Shown here: piece by piece, positions 53,442 through 62,054 of the stretch
Numbering within the stretch: position 1 is the stretch's first letter
How the letters are laid out: each line of letters opens with the position of its first letter
DNA from: Halomonas sp. ALS9
GTDB lineage: Bacteria; Pseudomonadota; Gammaproteobacteria; Pseudomonadales; Halomonadaceae
Assembly (NCBI RefSeq): GCF_001651035.1
Contig: NZ_LXRG01000065.1
Location: 124,001-188,000 of the forward strand
Length of the DNA stretch: 64,000 bases
Direction of reading: 5' to 3'
Program-made: the position numbers and the translations under genes
Notes under the pieces: generated by a model
Told to the model about the DNA's origin: nothing
Seen by the model: only the letters and a program-made list of their open reading frames with translations
Databases searched by the model: none

Positions 53442-54163
53442 GCCAAGGGACGATTTATGGGGTTGGCTTAGGGCCAGGCTGCCAAGACTTGATGAGCGTG
53501 CGCGCCGACCGCTTGATTCGCGGCGCCAGTCACGTGGCCTATTTTCGTAAGAAGGGTCGCTGCGGCCATGCCCGCTCCATCGTGGAGGGCTTGATTGCAC
53601 CAGATGCAACCGAGCTGCCTATGGAGTACCCGGTTACCACGGAAATCCCCTTTGACGATCCCCGCTACAACGAACTGCTGTCAGCCTTTTACGAGCGCAG
53701 CGTGGCCCAACTGATCGAGATGGCCGAGGCCGGGTGCGATGTGGTGGTGCTGTGCGAAGGCGACCCGTTTTTCTACGGCTCCTTTATGCACCTCTACACG
53801 CGGCTACTGAACCGCGTGCCGGTCTCGGTGGTGCCGGGCATTACCGGCATGTCGGCGGCGTGGACGGCTACCGGCCAGCCGATTACCTGGGGCGATGACA
53901 TCATGACCGTGCTGATGGCCACGCTACCCGAAGAGGCCTTGGCCGAGCGCATCGCCCACACCGACGCGCTGGTGGTGATGAAGATTGGCCGCAACCTGGC
54001 CAAGCTACGCCGGGCGCTGGCTCAAGCTGGCCGTGAAGAGCAAGCCTGGCTAATCGAGTACGCCGCCATGACCCAACAACGCGTATTGCCACTAAGCGAC
54101 GTTGGCGAGAGCGTGCCGTACTTCTCGATTGTGCTGATCCATGGCAACGGGCGGCGTCCATGA
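53438..54163 (+). CDS. cobI: Precorrin-2 C20-methyltransferase
   Basis: A 241-residue S-adenosylmethionine-dependent tetrapyrrole methylase of the CobI/CbiL group. Glycine-rich N-terminus YGVGLGPGCQDLMSVRADRLI, GDPFFYGSFMHLYTRL (about 105-120) and PGITGMSAAW are the characteristic blocks. It produces precorrin-3A for CobG, encoded two genes upstream. It overlaps cobJ by 4 bp. Confidence 0.94.
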   Translation: MSQGTIYGVGLGPGCQDLMSVRADRLIRGASHVAYFRKKGRCGHARSIVEGLIAPDATELPMEYPVTTEIPFDDPRYNELLSAFYERSVAQLIEMAEAGCDVVVLCEGDPFFYGSFMHLYTRLLNRVPVSVVPGITGMSAAWTATGQPITWGDDIMTVLMATLPEEALAERIAHTDALVVMKIGRNLAKLRRALAQAGREEQAWLIEYAAMTQQRVLPLSDVGESVPYFSIVLIHGNGRRP

Positions 54164-54909
54164 GCGGCTGGCTGAAAATCGTCGGCCTAGGGCCGGGTTC
54201 AGAAGCGATGATTACCCCGGAAGTCACGGCCGCGCTGCAGGATGCCACCGATGTGGTGGGCTACGTGCCCTACGTCAATCGGGTCGCGCCAAGAGCAGGG
54301 CTGGTTCGCCACGGCTCGGATAACCGCGAAGAGATTCGTCGGGCAGAGCATGCGCTACAGCTGGCGCTTGAGGGCCACAGAGTAGTGGTAGTCTCCTCCG
54401 GCGACCCCGGCGTCTTTGCCATGGCGGCGGCGGTGTTTGAGGCCTTGGAAGCCGGTGATGCCCAGTGGCGCAGGCTGGATATCCAGGTGCTGCCGGGTAT
54501 CTCCGCCATGCTGGCCGCCAGCGCAAGCGCCGGTGCACCGTTAGGCCACGACTTCTGCTGCATCAATCTATCCGACAACCTCAAGCCCTGGGCGCTAATT
54601 GAAAAGCGCCTGCGTCTGGCCGCGGAAGCCGACTTCGCCATGGCGTTTTACAATCCCCGCTCCAAGGCGCGGCCAGAGGGTTTTACGCGCACCCTAGAGG
54701 TACTGCGGGAAGCCTGCGGCCCGGAACGGTTGATCATCTTCGCCCGCGCGGTTTCCACCCCGGAGGAGTCGATTCGCGTCACTACGCTAGGCGAGGCAAC
54801 GCCGGAAATGGCCGATATGCGCACGCTGGTAATCGTGGGTTCCCAGCAGACGCGGTTAATCGAGCGGGATGGCGCGCCGCTGGTGTATACGCCGCGTTCC
54901 TCCCAGTGA
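54160..54909 (+). CDS. cobJ: Precorrin-3B C17-methyltransferase
   Basis: A 249-residue methylase that methylates C17 and contracts the ring. Blocks: IVGLGPGSEAMITPEV, VVGYVPYVNRV, SSGDPGVFAMAAAVFE (about 87-102), and FYNPRSKARPEG near residue 163, all typical of CobJ/CbiH. Last gene of the cobN-cobJ run before the structured intergenic element at 54977 and the opposed cobK gene. Confidence 0.95.
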   Translation: MSGWLKIVGLGPGSEAMITPEVTAALQDATDVVGYVPYVNRVAPRAGLVRHGSDNREEIRRAEHALQLALEGHRVVVVSSGDPGVFAMAAAVFEALEAGDAQWRRLDIQVLPGISAMLAASASAGAPLGHDFCCINLSDNLKPWALIEKRLRLAAEADFAMAFYNPRSKARPEGFTRTLEVLREACGPERLIIFARAVSTPEESIRVTTLGEATPEMADMRTLVIVGSQQTRLIERDGAPLVYTPRSSQ

Positions 54910-54976
54910 GTATGAAAGGGCTAAACAGGTTTATCGCATTTAAAAATAGCTACTGTTACAAATATACGACAACGGG

Positions 54977-55071
54977 GCGAGGGCAGGTTGATGCGAGGGT
55001 CTTTTCCCAGGGATGGGAAAAGTAGCGCCCAAGGACGGGTTCACAGCGCCCTCGCAGCAACCTGCCCTCGC
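54977..55071. repeat. Nested long inverted repeat between cobJ and cobK
   Basis: The outer 14-bp arm (54977-54990) pairs with 55058-55071, a 7-bp arm GCGAGGG (54993-54999) pairs with CCCTCGC (55049-55055), and inside lies another perfect hairpin (CTTTTCCCA 55001-55009 with TGGGAAAAG 55014-55022). This is too elaborate for a simple terminator; it looks like an intergenic palindromic repeat element or a structured RNA, and may also end both convergent transcripts. Confidence 0.75.
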
Positions 55072-55109
55072 TACCGAGATGTGCCGCTGACTGCGGTAGC
55101 CCTGTAGGG

Positions 55110-55838
55110 TTAAGTTATCCAATTGATAACCTCATCAACAGTATGAGCTTCATGGCGAGATGGCAGGTGAGGCCGTTCGATCATCACAATGGGTAAGCCG
55201 AGCCTACGGGCAGCAATAAGTTTGGAGGCCGCGCCTTCGCCGCCGGAGTTTTTACATACGATACGCTCAATCCGCTGGGTTTCCAGCAGGGCCAGGTCGC
55301 CCTCCAGGGTAAACGGGCCTCGATCAATCACGGCGGTATAATCAGCAAGCGAAGGCGGGCTGGTAGGCTGATCAACCAGGCGAAGAACGTAATGATGCTG
55401 GGGCTGGGCGGCAAAGGCAGCCAGGTGCATGCGGCCAATGGCGAGCAGTACACGCTGGGGTGGGCCAGCCAGGGCGCTAACCGCCTCATCAATACTTGCC
55501 ACACTCTGCCACTGGTCGCCATCAACAGGTTGCCAAGCGGGCCGGGTAAGGGCAATGGCTTTAACCCCGCACTGTGCTGCAGCGGCGATGACGTTAGCGC
55601 TCATCTGCACGGCAAAGGGGTGGGTGGCATCGACAATATGGGTAATGCGCTCCTGGGCTAAAAAAGCCACAAGCCTACTCACGCCGCCAAACCCGCCAAT
55701 GCGGGTGGGTAAGGGCTGGGGTTTTGGCGAGTTCACCCGCCCGGCATAGCTGAAAATAGCGGGAAGGCCGCGCTTCGCGATAGCGTCGGCCAGGGCGCTG
55801 GCTTCAGAGGTTCCCCCAAGAATTAGGATTTTGATCAT
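55110..55838 (-). CDS. cobK: Precorrin-6A reductase
   Basis: A 242-residue NADPH-dependent reductase (CobK/CbiJ) that reduces precorrin-6A to 6B. N-terminal Rossmann ILILGGTSEASALADAIA (4-21), FSYAGRV, and FGGVSRL are family blocks, with a VDATHPFA segment near residue 80. The frame continues upstream within cobL, but the ATG at 55838 gives the proper N-terminus. It is the only ring gene on the minus strand; its start codon overlaps the cobL start codon head to head, so its promoter must lie within cobL. Confidence 0.92.
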   Translation of the reverse strand: MIKILILGGTSEASALADAIAKRGLPAIFSYAGRVNSPKPQPLPTRIGGFGGVSRLVAFLAQERITHIVDATHPFAVQMSANVIAAAAQCGVKAIALTRPAWQPVDGDQWQSVASIDEAVSALAGPPQRVLLAIGRMHLAAFAAQPQHHYVLRLVDQPTSPPSLADYTAVIDRGPFTLEGDLALLETQRIERIVCKNSGGEGAASKLIAARRLGLPIVMIERPHLPSRHEAHTVDEVINWIT

Positions 55839-57045
55839 GGCAGAGGTTAACAACGCTCCCTGGTTGACGCTATTAGGCTGGGGGGAGAGTGGCATAGCGG
55901 GGCTAACCCCGGCAAGCCGTGAAGCGCTGGAAAATGCCCAAGTGGTATTCGGTGCCCGCCGCCATTTACGCCTGCTGCCACCCCTGAACACTGACCTGCA
56001 TGAATGGCCGGTGCCCTTTGCCGACGGCATTCCCATGCTGTTAAACCAGCGCGGCTGCCGGGTCGTTATGCTGGTTTCTGGCGACCCTTTCTGGTTTGGA
56101 GCGGGCACTTCCATATCACACCACCTGGCGGCAGACGAGTGGCAGGCGCTGCCATCGCCCTCCACCTTTAGCCTGGCGGCTTCCCGTTTAGGCTGGCCGT
56201 TGGAACGCTGCACCTGCCTGGGCCTGCACGCCAAACCGCTAACGCGCATTCGGCCTTACCTTCATGCGGGCAGGCGTTTATTGGTGCTGGTGAGAGACGG
56301 CGAGGCGGTGGCCGAGTTAGCTGCGCTGGTGAACAGCTTCGGCTTTGACGACTCCCAATTAACGCTGCTGGAATCCCTAGGCGGTGCCAACGAACGCATT
56401 CGCCATTGTCGTATTGATACCGCCTTGCCCGATGATATTGCCCACCCGGTCGCGGTAGCGCTGGACGTCGCAGGCGCTGGCCCCGCCTTACCGCTTACCC
56501 CCGGCCTGCCGGATAGCTTCTTTGACCATGATGGCCAAATCACCAAACAGGCCATTCGGGCGATCACGCTATCCGCGTTAGCCCCCATGCCGGGGGGGCG
56601 GCTATGGGATATCGGCACCGGGTCTGGCTCCATCGCCATTGAGTGGCTGCTTGCTCATGGGGATAATCAGGCGATTGGCTTTGAGCGCCACCCCGAAAGG
56701 GCAGACAGGGCGCGAGCTAACGCAGCGAACCTGGGCGTTGACTGGCTTGAGGTCAAAGAGGGCAGCGCGCTTGAAATGCTCAATGAGGCACCGCTGCCGG
56801 ATGCGGTGTTTATCGGCGGCGGGTTATCGGCAGCGCTGTTAGATGCGCTATGGCAGCGCCTACCCAAAGGCGTGCGCATCGTCGCCAATGCTGTGACCCT
56901 GGAATCCGAAGCGCTGCTGGCCCACTGGCATCAGCAGGCAGGCGGCGAGCTGCTGCGCCTTGAACTGGCTAACGCTGCCCCCATCGGCACCCGCCGGGGC
57001 TGGAAAGCCAGTTACCCCATTGTTCAGTGGCGGGGCGTTAGATGA
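55837..57045 (+). CDS. cobL: Precorrin-6B C5,15-methyltransferase (decarboxylating)
   Basis: A 402-residue fusion. The N-terminal CbiE-like methylase (about 1-205: WLTLLGWGESGIAGLTPASREAL, VSGDPFWFGAGTSI) acts at C5 and the C-terminal CbiT-like Rossmann methylase (about 210-402: GGRLWDIGTGSGSIAIEWL) acts at C15 with decarboxylation. The ATG at 55837 is preferred over a TTG at 55831. It starts on top of the cobK start, with no space for a dedicated promoter, so transcription may come through from cobJ. Confidence 0.93.
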   Translation: MAEVNNAPWLTLLGWGESGIAGLTPASREALENAQVVFGARRHLRLLPPLNTDLHEWPVPFADGIPMLLNQRGCRVVMLVSGDPFWFGAGTSISHHLAADEWQALPSPSTFSLAASRLGWPLERCTCLGLHAKPLTRIRPYLHAGRRLLVLVRDGEAVAELAALVNSFGFDDSQLTLLESLGGANERIRHCRIDTALPDDIAHPVAVALDVAGAGPALPLTPGLPDSFFDHDGQITKQAIRAITLSALAPMPGGRLWDIGTGSGSIAIEWLLAHGDNQAIGFERHPERADRARANAANLGVDWLEVKEGSALEMLNEAPLPDAVFIGGGLSAALLDALWQRLPKGVRIVANAVTLESEALLAHWHQQAGGELLRLELANAAPIGTRRGWKASYPIVQWRGVR

Positions 57046-57419
57046 AGGGGCAGAAGATAAAAGTAGCGGGGTTTGGCTTTCGCAGTGAAGCGCCGCTGGC
57101 GTCCCTTGCCCAAGCACTGGATCAACTGATCGAGCAGTATGGCGCCATCGACCAACTAGCGGCGGCCCACTCCATGCTGCCCTTGGTTCAACAGCTGGGC
57201 CGACTGCGCAGCCTGGAGGTTATCGCCGTGGCGGACTCCGAACTCTCTTCAGCTGCAACGCTCACCCACTCGGCACGCAGCAGGCAGGCCCGAGGTGCCG
57301 GCAGCGTGGCCGAAGCCGTGGCGCTGCTGGCGGCAGGCCCAGGGGCAACGCTGCTTGGCCCAAGGATTATATCAGCGGATCGACAGGCGACCGCCGCGGT
57401 GGCAGAAGGCGCTGACTAG
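57042..57419 (+). CDS. cobE: Cobalamin biosynthesis protein CobE
   Basis: A 125-residue CobE/CbiG C-terminal-domain protein. It starts KVAGFGFRSEAPLASLAQAL and ends with the SVAEAVALLAAGPGATLLGPRI stretch typical of the family. CobE is required in the aerobic pathway of some bacteria, with a poorly defined role; the related CbiG opens the lactone in the anaerobic pathway. It overlaps cobL by 4 bp and precedes cobM by 12 bp. Confidence 0.87.
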   Translation: MKGQKIKVAGFGFRSEAPLASLAQALDQLIEQYGAIDQLAAAHSMLPLVQQLGRLRSLEVIAVADSELSSAATLTHSARSRQARGAGSVAEAVALLAAGPGATLLGPRIISADRQATAAVAEGAD

Positions 57420-57431
57420 AGGAATGACGCA

Positions 57432-58229
57432 ATGACCGTACACTTTATCGGCGCAGGCCCCGGCGCGCCGGATCTGCTTACCCTACGCGGGCGCGACTTA
57501 ATCGCCGCCTGCCCGGTGTGCCTCTATGCCGGCTCACTAGTGCCGGAGCAGATACTGGAACACTGCCCGCCAGGTGCCAGGGTGATCAACACCGCGCCGC
57601 TCTCGCTAGACGAGATACTTCACGAAATTCAAACCGCCCACGCCGAAGGCTTGGACGTTGCCAGGCTGCACTCGGGGGATCTTTCGGTATGGTCAGCCAT
57701 GGGCGAGCAGCTGCGCCGCCTGCGCGAGCTGGATATCCCCTATAGCATCACCCCCGGCGTGCCATCCTTTGCCGCAGCGGCGGCGACGCTAGGTCAGGAG
57801 CTAACGCTACCCGGCGTGGCCCAGTCGGTGGTGCTTACTCGCACGTCGGGGCGGGCCAGCGCCATGCCCAGTGAAGAGACCCTGGCCAACTTTGCCCGCA
57901 CCGGCGCCACGCTGGCGATTCATCTCTCTATCCACAACCTTGCCCAGGTAGTGGAAAGCCTGACGCCTTACTACGGCGAGCAGTGCCCGGTGGCGATTGT
58001 ATGGCGGGCCAGCTGGCCGGACGAGCGGGTGGTGCGGGGGCGGCTCGCCAGCATAGAAGGGCTGATTGATAACACTATGCAACGCACCGCGCTGATACTG
58101 GTGGGGCCAGTGCTGGAGAGCGAAGACTTCGATGAGAGCAGCCTCTACGCGGTGGGCTACGACCGCCGCTTTCGCCCCCAGTCGGCGGATTCGCCCTTTG
58201 CTACACCCACTTATAAGAGCGAACCATGA
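57432..58229 (+). CDS. cobM: Precorrin-4 C11-methyltransferase
   Basis: A 265-residue tetrapyrrole methylase. [39 protein letters not shown] (about 34-51) and [15 protein letters not shown] (about 82-96) match CobM/CbiF. It makes precorrin-5, which CobF deacylates. Overlaps the next gene cobF by 4 bp. Confidence 0.95.
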   Translation: MTVHFIGAGPGAPDLLTLRGRDLIAACPVCLYAGSLVPEQILEHCPPGARVINTAPLSLDEILHEIQTAHAEGLDVARLHSGDLSVWSAMGEQLRRLRELDIPYSITPGVPSFAAAAATLGQELTLPGVAQSVVLTRTSGRASAMPSEETLANFARTGATLAIHLSIHNLAQVVESLTPYYGEQCPVAIVWRASWPDERVVRGRLASIEGLIDNTMQRTALILVGPVLESEDFDESSLYAVGYDRRFRPQSADSPFATPTYKSEP

Positions 58230-59002
58230 TCACGCTGTCACTGATTGGTATCGGCACCGGCAATATTGACCACGTCACCCTGGCAGCAGTGCGCGCCCTG
58301 AACAGCGCCGACGTCATCCTGCTGCCCCGCAAAGGCGATGCCAAATCCGACCTGCTCGACCTGCGCCGCTTGCTATGTGAGCGGCTGTTAGAAGCGCCGG
58401 TGACCACCCACATCGTCGAGTTCGATCTGCCTAGTCGTGATGATGGCCGGGATAGCCGCAATGACTACCTGGGCGCAGTGGACGACTGGCACGCTGCCAT
58501 TGCCAGCGTATGGGCGCAGCTAATCGATCAACACCTCCCCAACGGCGGGCGAGTCGGCATGCTGGTGTGGGGCGATCCATCACTCTATGACAGCAGCCTG
58601 CGCATTACCCAGCGGCTAAGCGCAGCGGGCAGGGCGGTTGAGGTAGAAGTCGTGCCAGGCATCACCAGCCTGCAGGTGCTCACCGCCGAGCATAAAATCC
58701 CCCTTAACGCCCTCGCCGAGCCGGTACAAATCACCACCGGCCGCCGCCTACGCGAACGCGGCTGGCCTAGTGATGCCGCCACGGTAGCGGTAATGCTCGA
58801 CAGCGGCGGCGCCTTCAGCACGCTGCCGCCTGAAGATACCTACATTTGGTGGGGCGCCTACCTGGGCATGGAGAAACAGTGCCTGATCAAAGGCTGGCTA
58901 AATGATGTCAGCGACGAAATCATCCAGCGCCGCGCCGAACTGCGCGAACAGCACGGCTGGATTATGGATATCTACCTGCTAGCCAAACAGCCCCTGCTAT
59001 AA
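58226..59002 (+). CDS. cobF: Precorrin-6A synthase (deacetylating)
   Basis: A 258-residue C1-methyltransferase that also removes the acetyl group, found only in the aerobic pathway. [21 protein letters not shown] at the start, [32 protein letters not shown] (about 112-126) and [15 protein letters not shown] are typical. Last gene of the corrin run. Confidence 0.95.
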   Translation: MITLSLIGIGTGNIDHVTLAAVRALNSADVILLPRKGDAKSDLLDLRRLLCERLLEAPVTTHIVEFDLPSRDDGRDSRNDYLGAVDDWHAAIASVWAQLIDQHLPNGGRVGMLVWGDPSLYDSSLRITQRLSAAGRAVEVEVVPGITSLQVLTAEHKIPLNALAEPVQITTGRRLRERGWPSDAATVAVMLDSGGAFSTLPPEDTYIWWGAYLGMEKQCLIKGWLNDVSDEIIQRRAELREQHGWIMDIYLLAKQPLL

Positions 59003-59074
59003 CGCAGGTATGAATATGGAATATTTTTCCATAAAATAACGCTACCTACTCCTAGCCAGCAGAAAGGAAAAATC

Positions 59075-59515
59075 ATGAGCTTTTACGTCTACCTATCCGG
59101 AGAGATCCACACCGACTGGCGCGATGAGATCCAACGCGGCGCCGACGCAGCGGGCCTGGATATCGTCTTCACCGCCCCGGTCACCGACCACGACGCCAGT
59201 GACGCCGCAGGCGACCACCTGGGCGAGCAAAGCAGCCAATTCTGGCGCGACCACCAATCATCCAAGGTCAACGCCATCCGCACCCGTACCATGATCGAAC
59301 AGGCGGATCTGGTCGTTGTGCGCTTCGGCGACAAATACAAGCAGTGGAATGCCGCGTTTGATGCAGGCTACTGCGCCGCACTCGCCAAGCCCTACATTAC
59401 CCTGCACAGCGAAGACATCATCCACCCGCTGAAAGAAGTCGATGCCGGTGCGCAAGCCTGGTGCACGACTACAGATCAAGTGGTTGAAACCCTGCGTTAC
59501 GTCCTCAAAGCTTAA
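59075..59515 (+). CDS. ytoQ: YtoQ family protein
   Basis: A 146-residue protein of the YtoQ family, with a nucleoside 2-deoxyribosyltransferase-like fold suggested by FYVYLSGEIHTDWRDEI at the start and RTMIEQADLVVVRFGDKYKQWNAAFDAGYCAAL in the middle. Function not established. AGAAAGGAAAA upstream gives a clear ribosome site. A 36-bp fragment of its 3' part reappears at 60957, at the head of a duplicated segment. Confidence 0.85.
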   Translation: MSFYVYLSGEIHTDWRDEIQRGADAAGLDIVFTAPVTDHDASDAAGDHLGEQSSQFWRDHQSSKVNAIRTRTMIEQADLVVVRFGDKYKQWNAAFDAGYCAALAKPYITLHSEDIIHPLKEVDAGAQAWCTTTDQVVETLRYVLKA

Positions 59516-59551
59516 ACCCCTGCGACTCCCACAACCCCGTCACCACCTCAG

Positions 59552-60004
59552 TGCTGTTGCACCGGTGTTGTGGGAGGGCGCTTCAGCGCGCGAAGAACCT
59601 GCCCCATAAACAATCCAGCCCAATAGAGTGCCATGGGCCACGATTGCGGGCATGCTCCGCTTGCTACGCACTACAAACCCCTTAAAATCAAACGATTGCA
59701 CACTTGTAGCGCGGCGTAACGCTTGGCGAGGAACGAGCCAAAAGGCACCCGCGAAGGCAGCGCCAGCTGCCCAATGTCTGCGCCAGCACATTTTTCTGCA
59801 AAGCTGCGTGACCTCAGCCAATTTTATGAATACAGTATGATTAGACCAGCAAAACAAGCGCGCACTCGAATTTTGGATATACAGCCAAGCTATTATTAAT
59901 TAAATATTAGATGGTTAGGTCTATTCCGGCGTGCGTGATAAGAATATTGAATAGAGCAGCTCGTTGATTCAATATCAGAACGTGTAGTCTAATTACTGTT
60001 ATGC
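59552..60004. repeat. 450-bp direct repeat, copy A (REP-containing), no gene
   Basis: Similar along its length to 60994-61440. It contains a REP-like element at 59570-59594 (GGAGGGCGCTTCAGCGCGC), the block GCGAGGAACGAGCCAAAAGG, the block TTTTATGAATACAGTATGATTAGA, and ends in GTTATGC right before the next gene. The gap 59516-60019 has no gene that I recognise. Confidence 0.88.
59570..59594. repeat. REP-like element, copy 1
   Basis: GTGGGAGGGCGCTTCAGCGC and following bases form a short hairpin preceded by GTGGGAG, the head typical of REP sequences in pseudomonads and relatives. A near-identical copy is at 61012-61036. Confidence 0.7.
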
Positions 60005-60019
60005 ATTTAAAGGATAGCT

Positions 60020-60697
60020 ATGGAGTTTATACGCGGCATTTTAGAAGAGTTCGGGCTTGTATCTGTAACTTCACTGCTTGGTTTTGCGTGTGTGCTCCTT
60101 ATTGCCTATTACAAAAAGCATGAGAGCATTTTGAAAGAGCGCATTGAAGGATTGAAAGATCAAGTCGAGCTTCATAAATCTATGAGTGTGATGGATTTTG
60201 TTGACAGGACTAAAGCATACAAGCAATTCTCCGAAGAGGAAGTAAGAAGAGCTGAAAACAAGTTAGCACAGTTACAGAAAAGGCTCGAAAAAGATAATGA
60301 TGAAACTAATCGGTATTTCGACGAAGCTCAAAAACTGAAAGATGATGTTCGGGCGCTTCAGGATCAAGTTGCTGAATCTGAGAGAATAATTCAAAAGCTT
60401 TCTCGCGACAACAACTTGACTGTTGGCAACGAATTTGTCCTTGCTGCTGGCACCTTTCGGTATAGCGGGAAACAGTTCGTTGCAGGTGTCGTGAATGGAA
60501 TACACATGCACTTTGCTGTTGATCATGTCAAAGATGTTTTAGTTGGGGTCTCTACAAACCCAAATGCACCTTTATCGAAATTTCCCGACTCTGATAAATA
60601 CGTCCTCACTTTATGTCCAGAGGGTAGCTTCAAAATTACGATTACTGAAGAAGAAGTGCAGGCTCTTCAGAATCAAGTTAGGAATATAAATGCATAA
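60020..60697 (+). CDS. Membrane-anchored coiled-coil protein, unknown
   Basis: A 225-residue protein with one N-terminal membrane segment (about 13-31), a long charged coiled coil (about 35-130) and a C-terminal globular part starting near GNEFVLAAGTFRYSGKQFV. I do not recognise a family. AAAGGA precedes the ATG. Lower GC and its position between repeat copies A and B indicate acquisition. The stop codon lies within GCATAAC, which could be the beginning of an attC-like site. Confidence 0.72.
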   Translation: MEFIRGILEEFGLVSVTSLLGFACVLLIAYYKKHESILKERIEGLKDQVELHKSMSVMDFVDRTKAYKQFSEEEVRRAENKLAQLQKRLEKDNDETNRYFDEAQKLKDDVRALQDQVAESERIIQKLSRDNNLTVGNEFVLAAGTFRYSGKQFVAGVVNGIHMHFAVDHVKDVLVGVSTNPNAPLSKFPDSDKYVLTLCPEGSFKITITEEEVQALQNQVRNINA

Positions 60698-60741
60698 CAA
60701 GGCGGATAAACGAGAGCGAAAAATATACGAAGGGTATAGGC

Positions 60742-60951
60742 ATGCGTGAGCATTACGATTTTTCAGAGTCAGTCAAAAACCCATACGCCAAGAAGCTTAA
60801 AAAGCAGGTCACGATCCGCCTGGATGAAGATACCATCGCGTATTTCAAGAATCTGGCGGAAGAAAAAGATCTTACCTATCAGAGCTTGATTAATCTCTAT
60901 CTGCGTGACTGCGCACAGTCACATAGAGACCTTAAGCTTGAGTGGCAATAA
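60742..60951 (+). CDS. BrnA/CopG-family antitoxin, orphan
   Basis: A 69-residue ribbon-helix-helix protein. MREHYDFSESVKNPYAKKL leads into QVTIRLDEDTIAYFKNLAEE and SLINLYLRDCA, the normal BrnA layout. BrnT, which should be encoded just upstream, is absent. The neighbour upstream is the coiled-coil protein gene. It may be an antitoxin that lost its toxin, or counter a toxin elsewhere. Confidence 0.78.
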   Translation: MREHYDFSESVKNPYAKKLKKQVTIRLDEDTIAYFKNLAEEKDLTYQSLINLYLRDCAQSHRDLKLEWQ

Positions 60952-60956
60952 ACGGT

Positions 60957-60992
60957 GCGGCACTAGCCAAGCCCTACATCACCCTGGACAGA
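60957..60992 (+). pseudogene. Fragment of ytoQ
   Basis: About 36 bp match ytoQ positions 59373-59407 with few changes (GCCAAGCCCTACAT shared). It precedes repeat copy B directly and shows that the duplicated segment once began inside ytoQ. Confidence 0.75.
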
Positions 60993-60993
60993 A

Positions 60994-61440
60994 TGCTGTT
61001 GCACCAGTATTGTGGGAGGGCGCTTCAGCGCGCAAAGATTTGACCACATAAACAATCTAGCCAATAGAGTGCCAGGCCGCTATCGCGTTTCACTTTTCAG
61101 GCTTTGAAAAAGCCCGGAAATCAAGCCATTGCACACCTGTAGCGCGACGTAACACTTGGCGAGGAACGAGCCAAAAGGCACCCGCGAAGGCAGCTCCAGC
61201 TGCCCAAAAGCCCGCTTCAGCTCAATTTTTCTGCAAAGTCACGTGACCTAAGCCGATTTTATGAATACAGTATGATTAGATCTGCAAAACAAGCACATAC
61301 GTGAATTTTGGACATGCTGCTAAAATATTTTATTAATAATGTCAAATGGTTAGGTGGTTTTTTGACGCGCGTGATAAGAATGTTGAACAGCGCAGCGCGT
61401 TTATTCAATATCAGAACGCGCAGTCTAATCACTGTTATGC
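60994..61440. repeat. 450-bp direct repeat, copy B, no gene
   Basis: Copy of 59552-60004, also carrying a REP-like element (61012-61036) and ending in GTTATGC. An open frame from 61308 runs across its end into the next gene but that part is repeat sequence and unlikely to be translated. Confidence 0.88.
61012..61036. repeat. REP-like element, copy 2
   Basis: Second copy of the element at 59570-59594, differing at the distal end (GCGCAAAG for GCGCGAAG). Confidence 0.7.
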
Positions 61441-61454
61441 CTGAGGAGGATGTC

Positions 61455-62054
61455 TTGCAAGAAAGTGCCGATAATAGACGCAATAAGCTATTGCAGATTC
61501 GTTCGAACGCGCTTTCTGCTGACTATATTTATTCGTCTGAGCTGTCTAAAATTAACTGGATCACAAACGCGATAACTATCTTGGCAATAGTTGTACCAAT
61601 TATCACTACTTTCTCATTGGTGCTAGCCAAAGATACGAGTTACACCACATTGCTTAATACATTTTCGTTTATTTTTTCAGGCTTTCTATTATGCTTATCA
61701 GTGCTCGCTCTGATTTTTCGGCTAGAGCACAAGAAAGAGCTTTATCTGATTTCTCGAAGAGCCAATATTTACATTAGCAATGAAGCTAGCGAGCTTCTTG
61801 AAAACTCCTCAGTAGATCCGCGATGGTTCTACAACTATGTGTCAGATCAAGATGCCCGTGACAAGGAAAATATAAGTAAAGTCAGGGAGAAGAGGAGGCA
61901 AGAGGCATACCGATATTCAATGAAACTCCTCCACCCAAGCGACAGTGGTGTGGTGTGCTCTGTTTGTGGGTCTTCACCTTATATTTTTAAAAAGGGGGCG
62001 TGCCAACTTTGTGGTAATACGCCTTCAATAACTGGAGAGAAAAATGTCAAATAA
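61455..62054 (+). CDS. Two-helix membrane protein with CxxCx(11)CxxC zinc ribbon
   Basis: A 199-residue protein. Two membrane helices (about 34-57 and 67-90) follow a polar head, and a soluble region ends in a zinc-ribbon-like CSVC-x11-CQLC (Cys168, 171, 183, 186). This is the exact spacing of the family called mobilome CxxCx(11)CxxC protein, and the 2-helix part resembles SLATT-type membrane effectors of conflict systems. The TTG at 61455 follows GAGGAGG at 5 bases; an ATG at 61437 is possible, but the long upstream extension is repeat sequence. It overlaps a small partner gene by 11 bp. Confidence 0.78.
   Translation: MQESADNRRNKLLQIRSNALSADYIYSSELSKINWITNAITILAIVVPIITTFSLVLAKDTSYTTLLNTFSFIFSGFLLCLSVLALIFRLEHKKELYLISRRANIYISNEASELLENSSVDPRWFYNYVSDQDARDKENISKVREKRRQEAYRYSMKLLHPSDSGVVCSVCGSSPYIFKKGACQLCGNTPSITGEKNVK

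Noticed and set aside
61308..61454. N-terminal extension of the CxxCx(11)CxxC protein
   Set aside because: It consists of repeat copy B sequence; the same stretch in copy A is not in frame with the gene following it.
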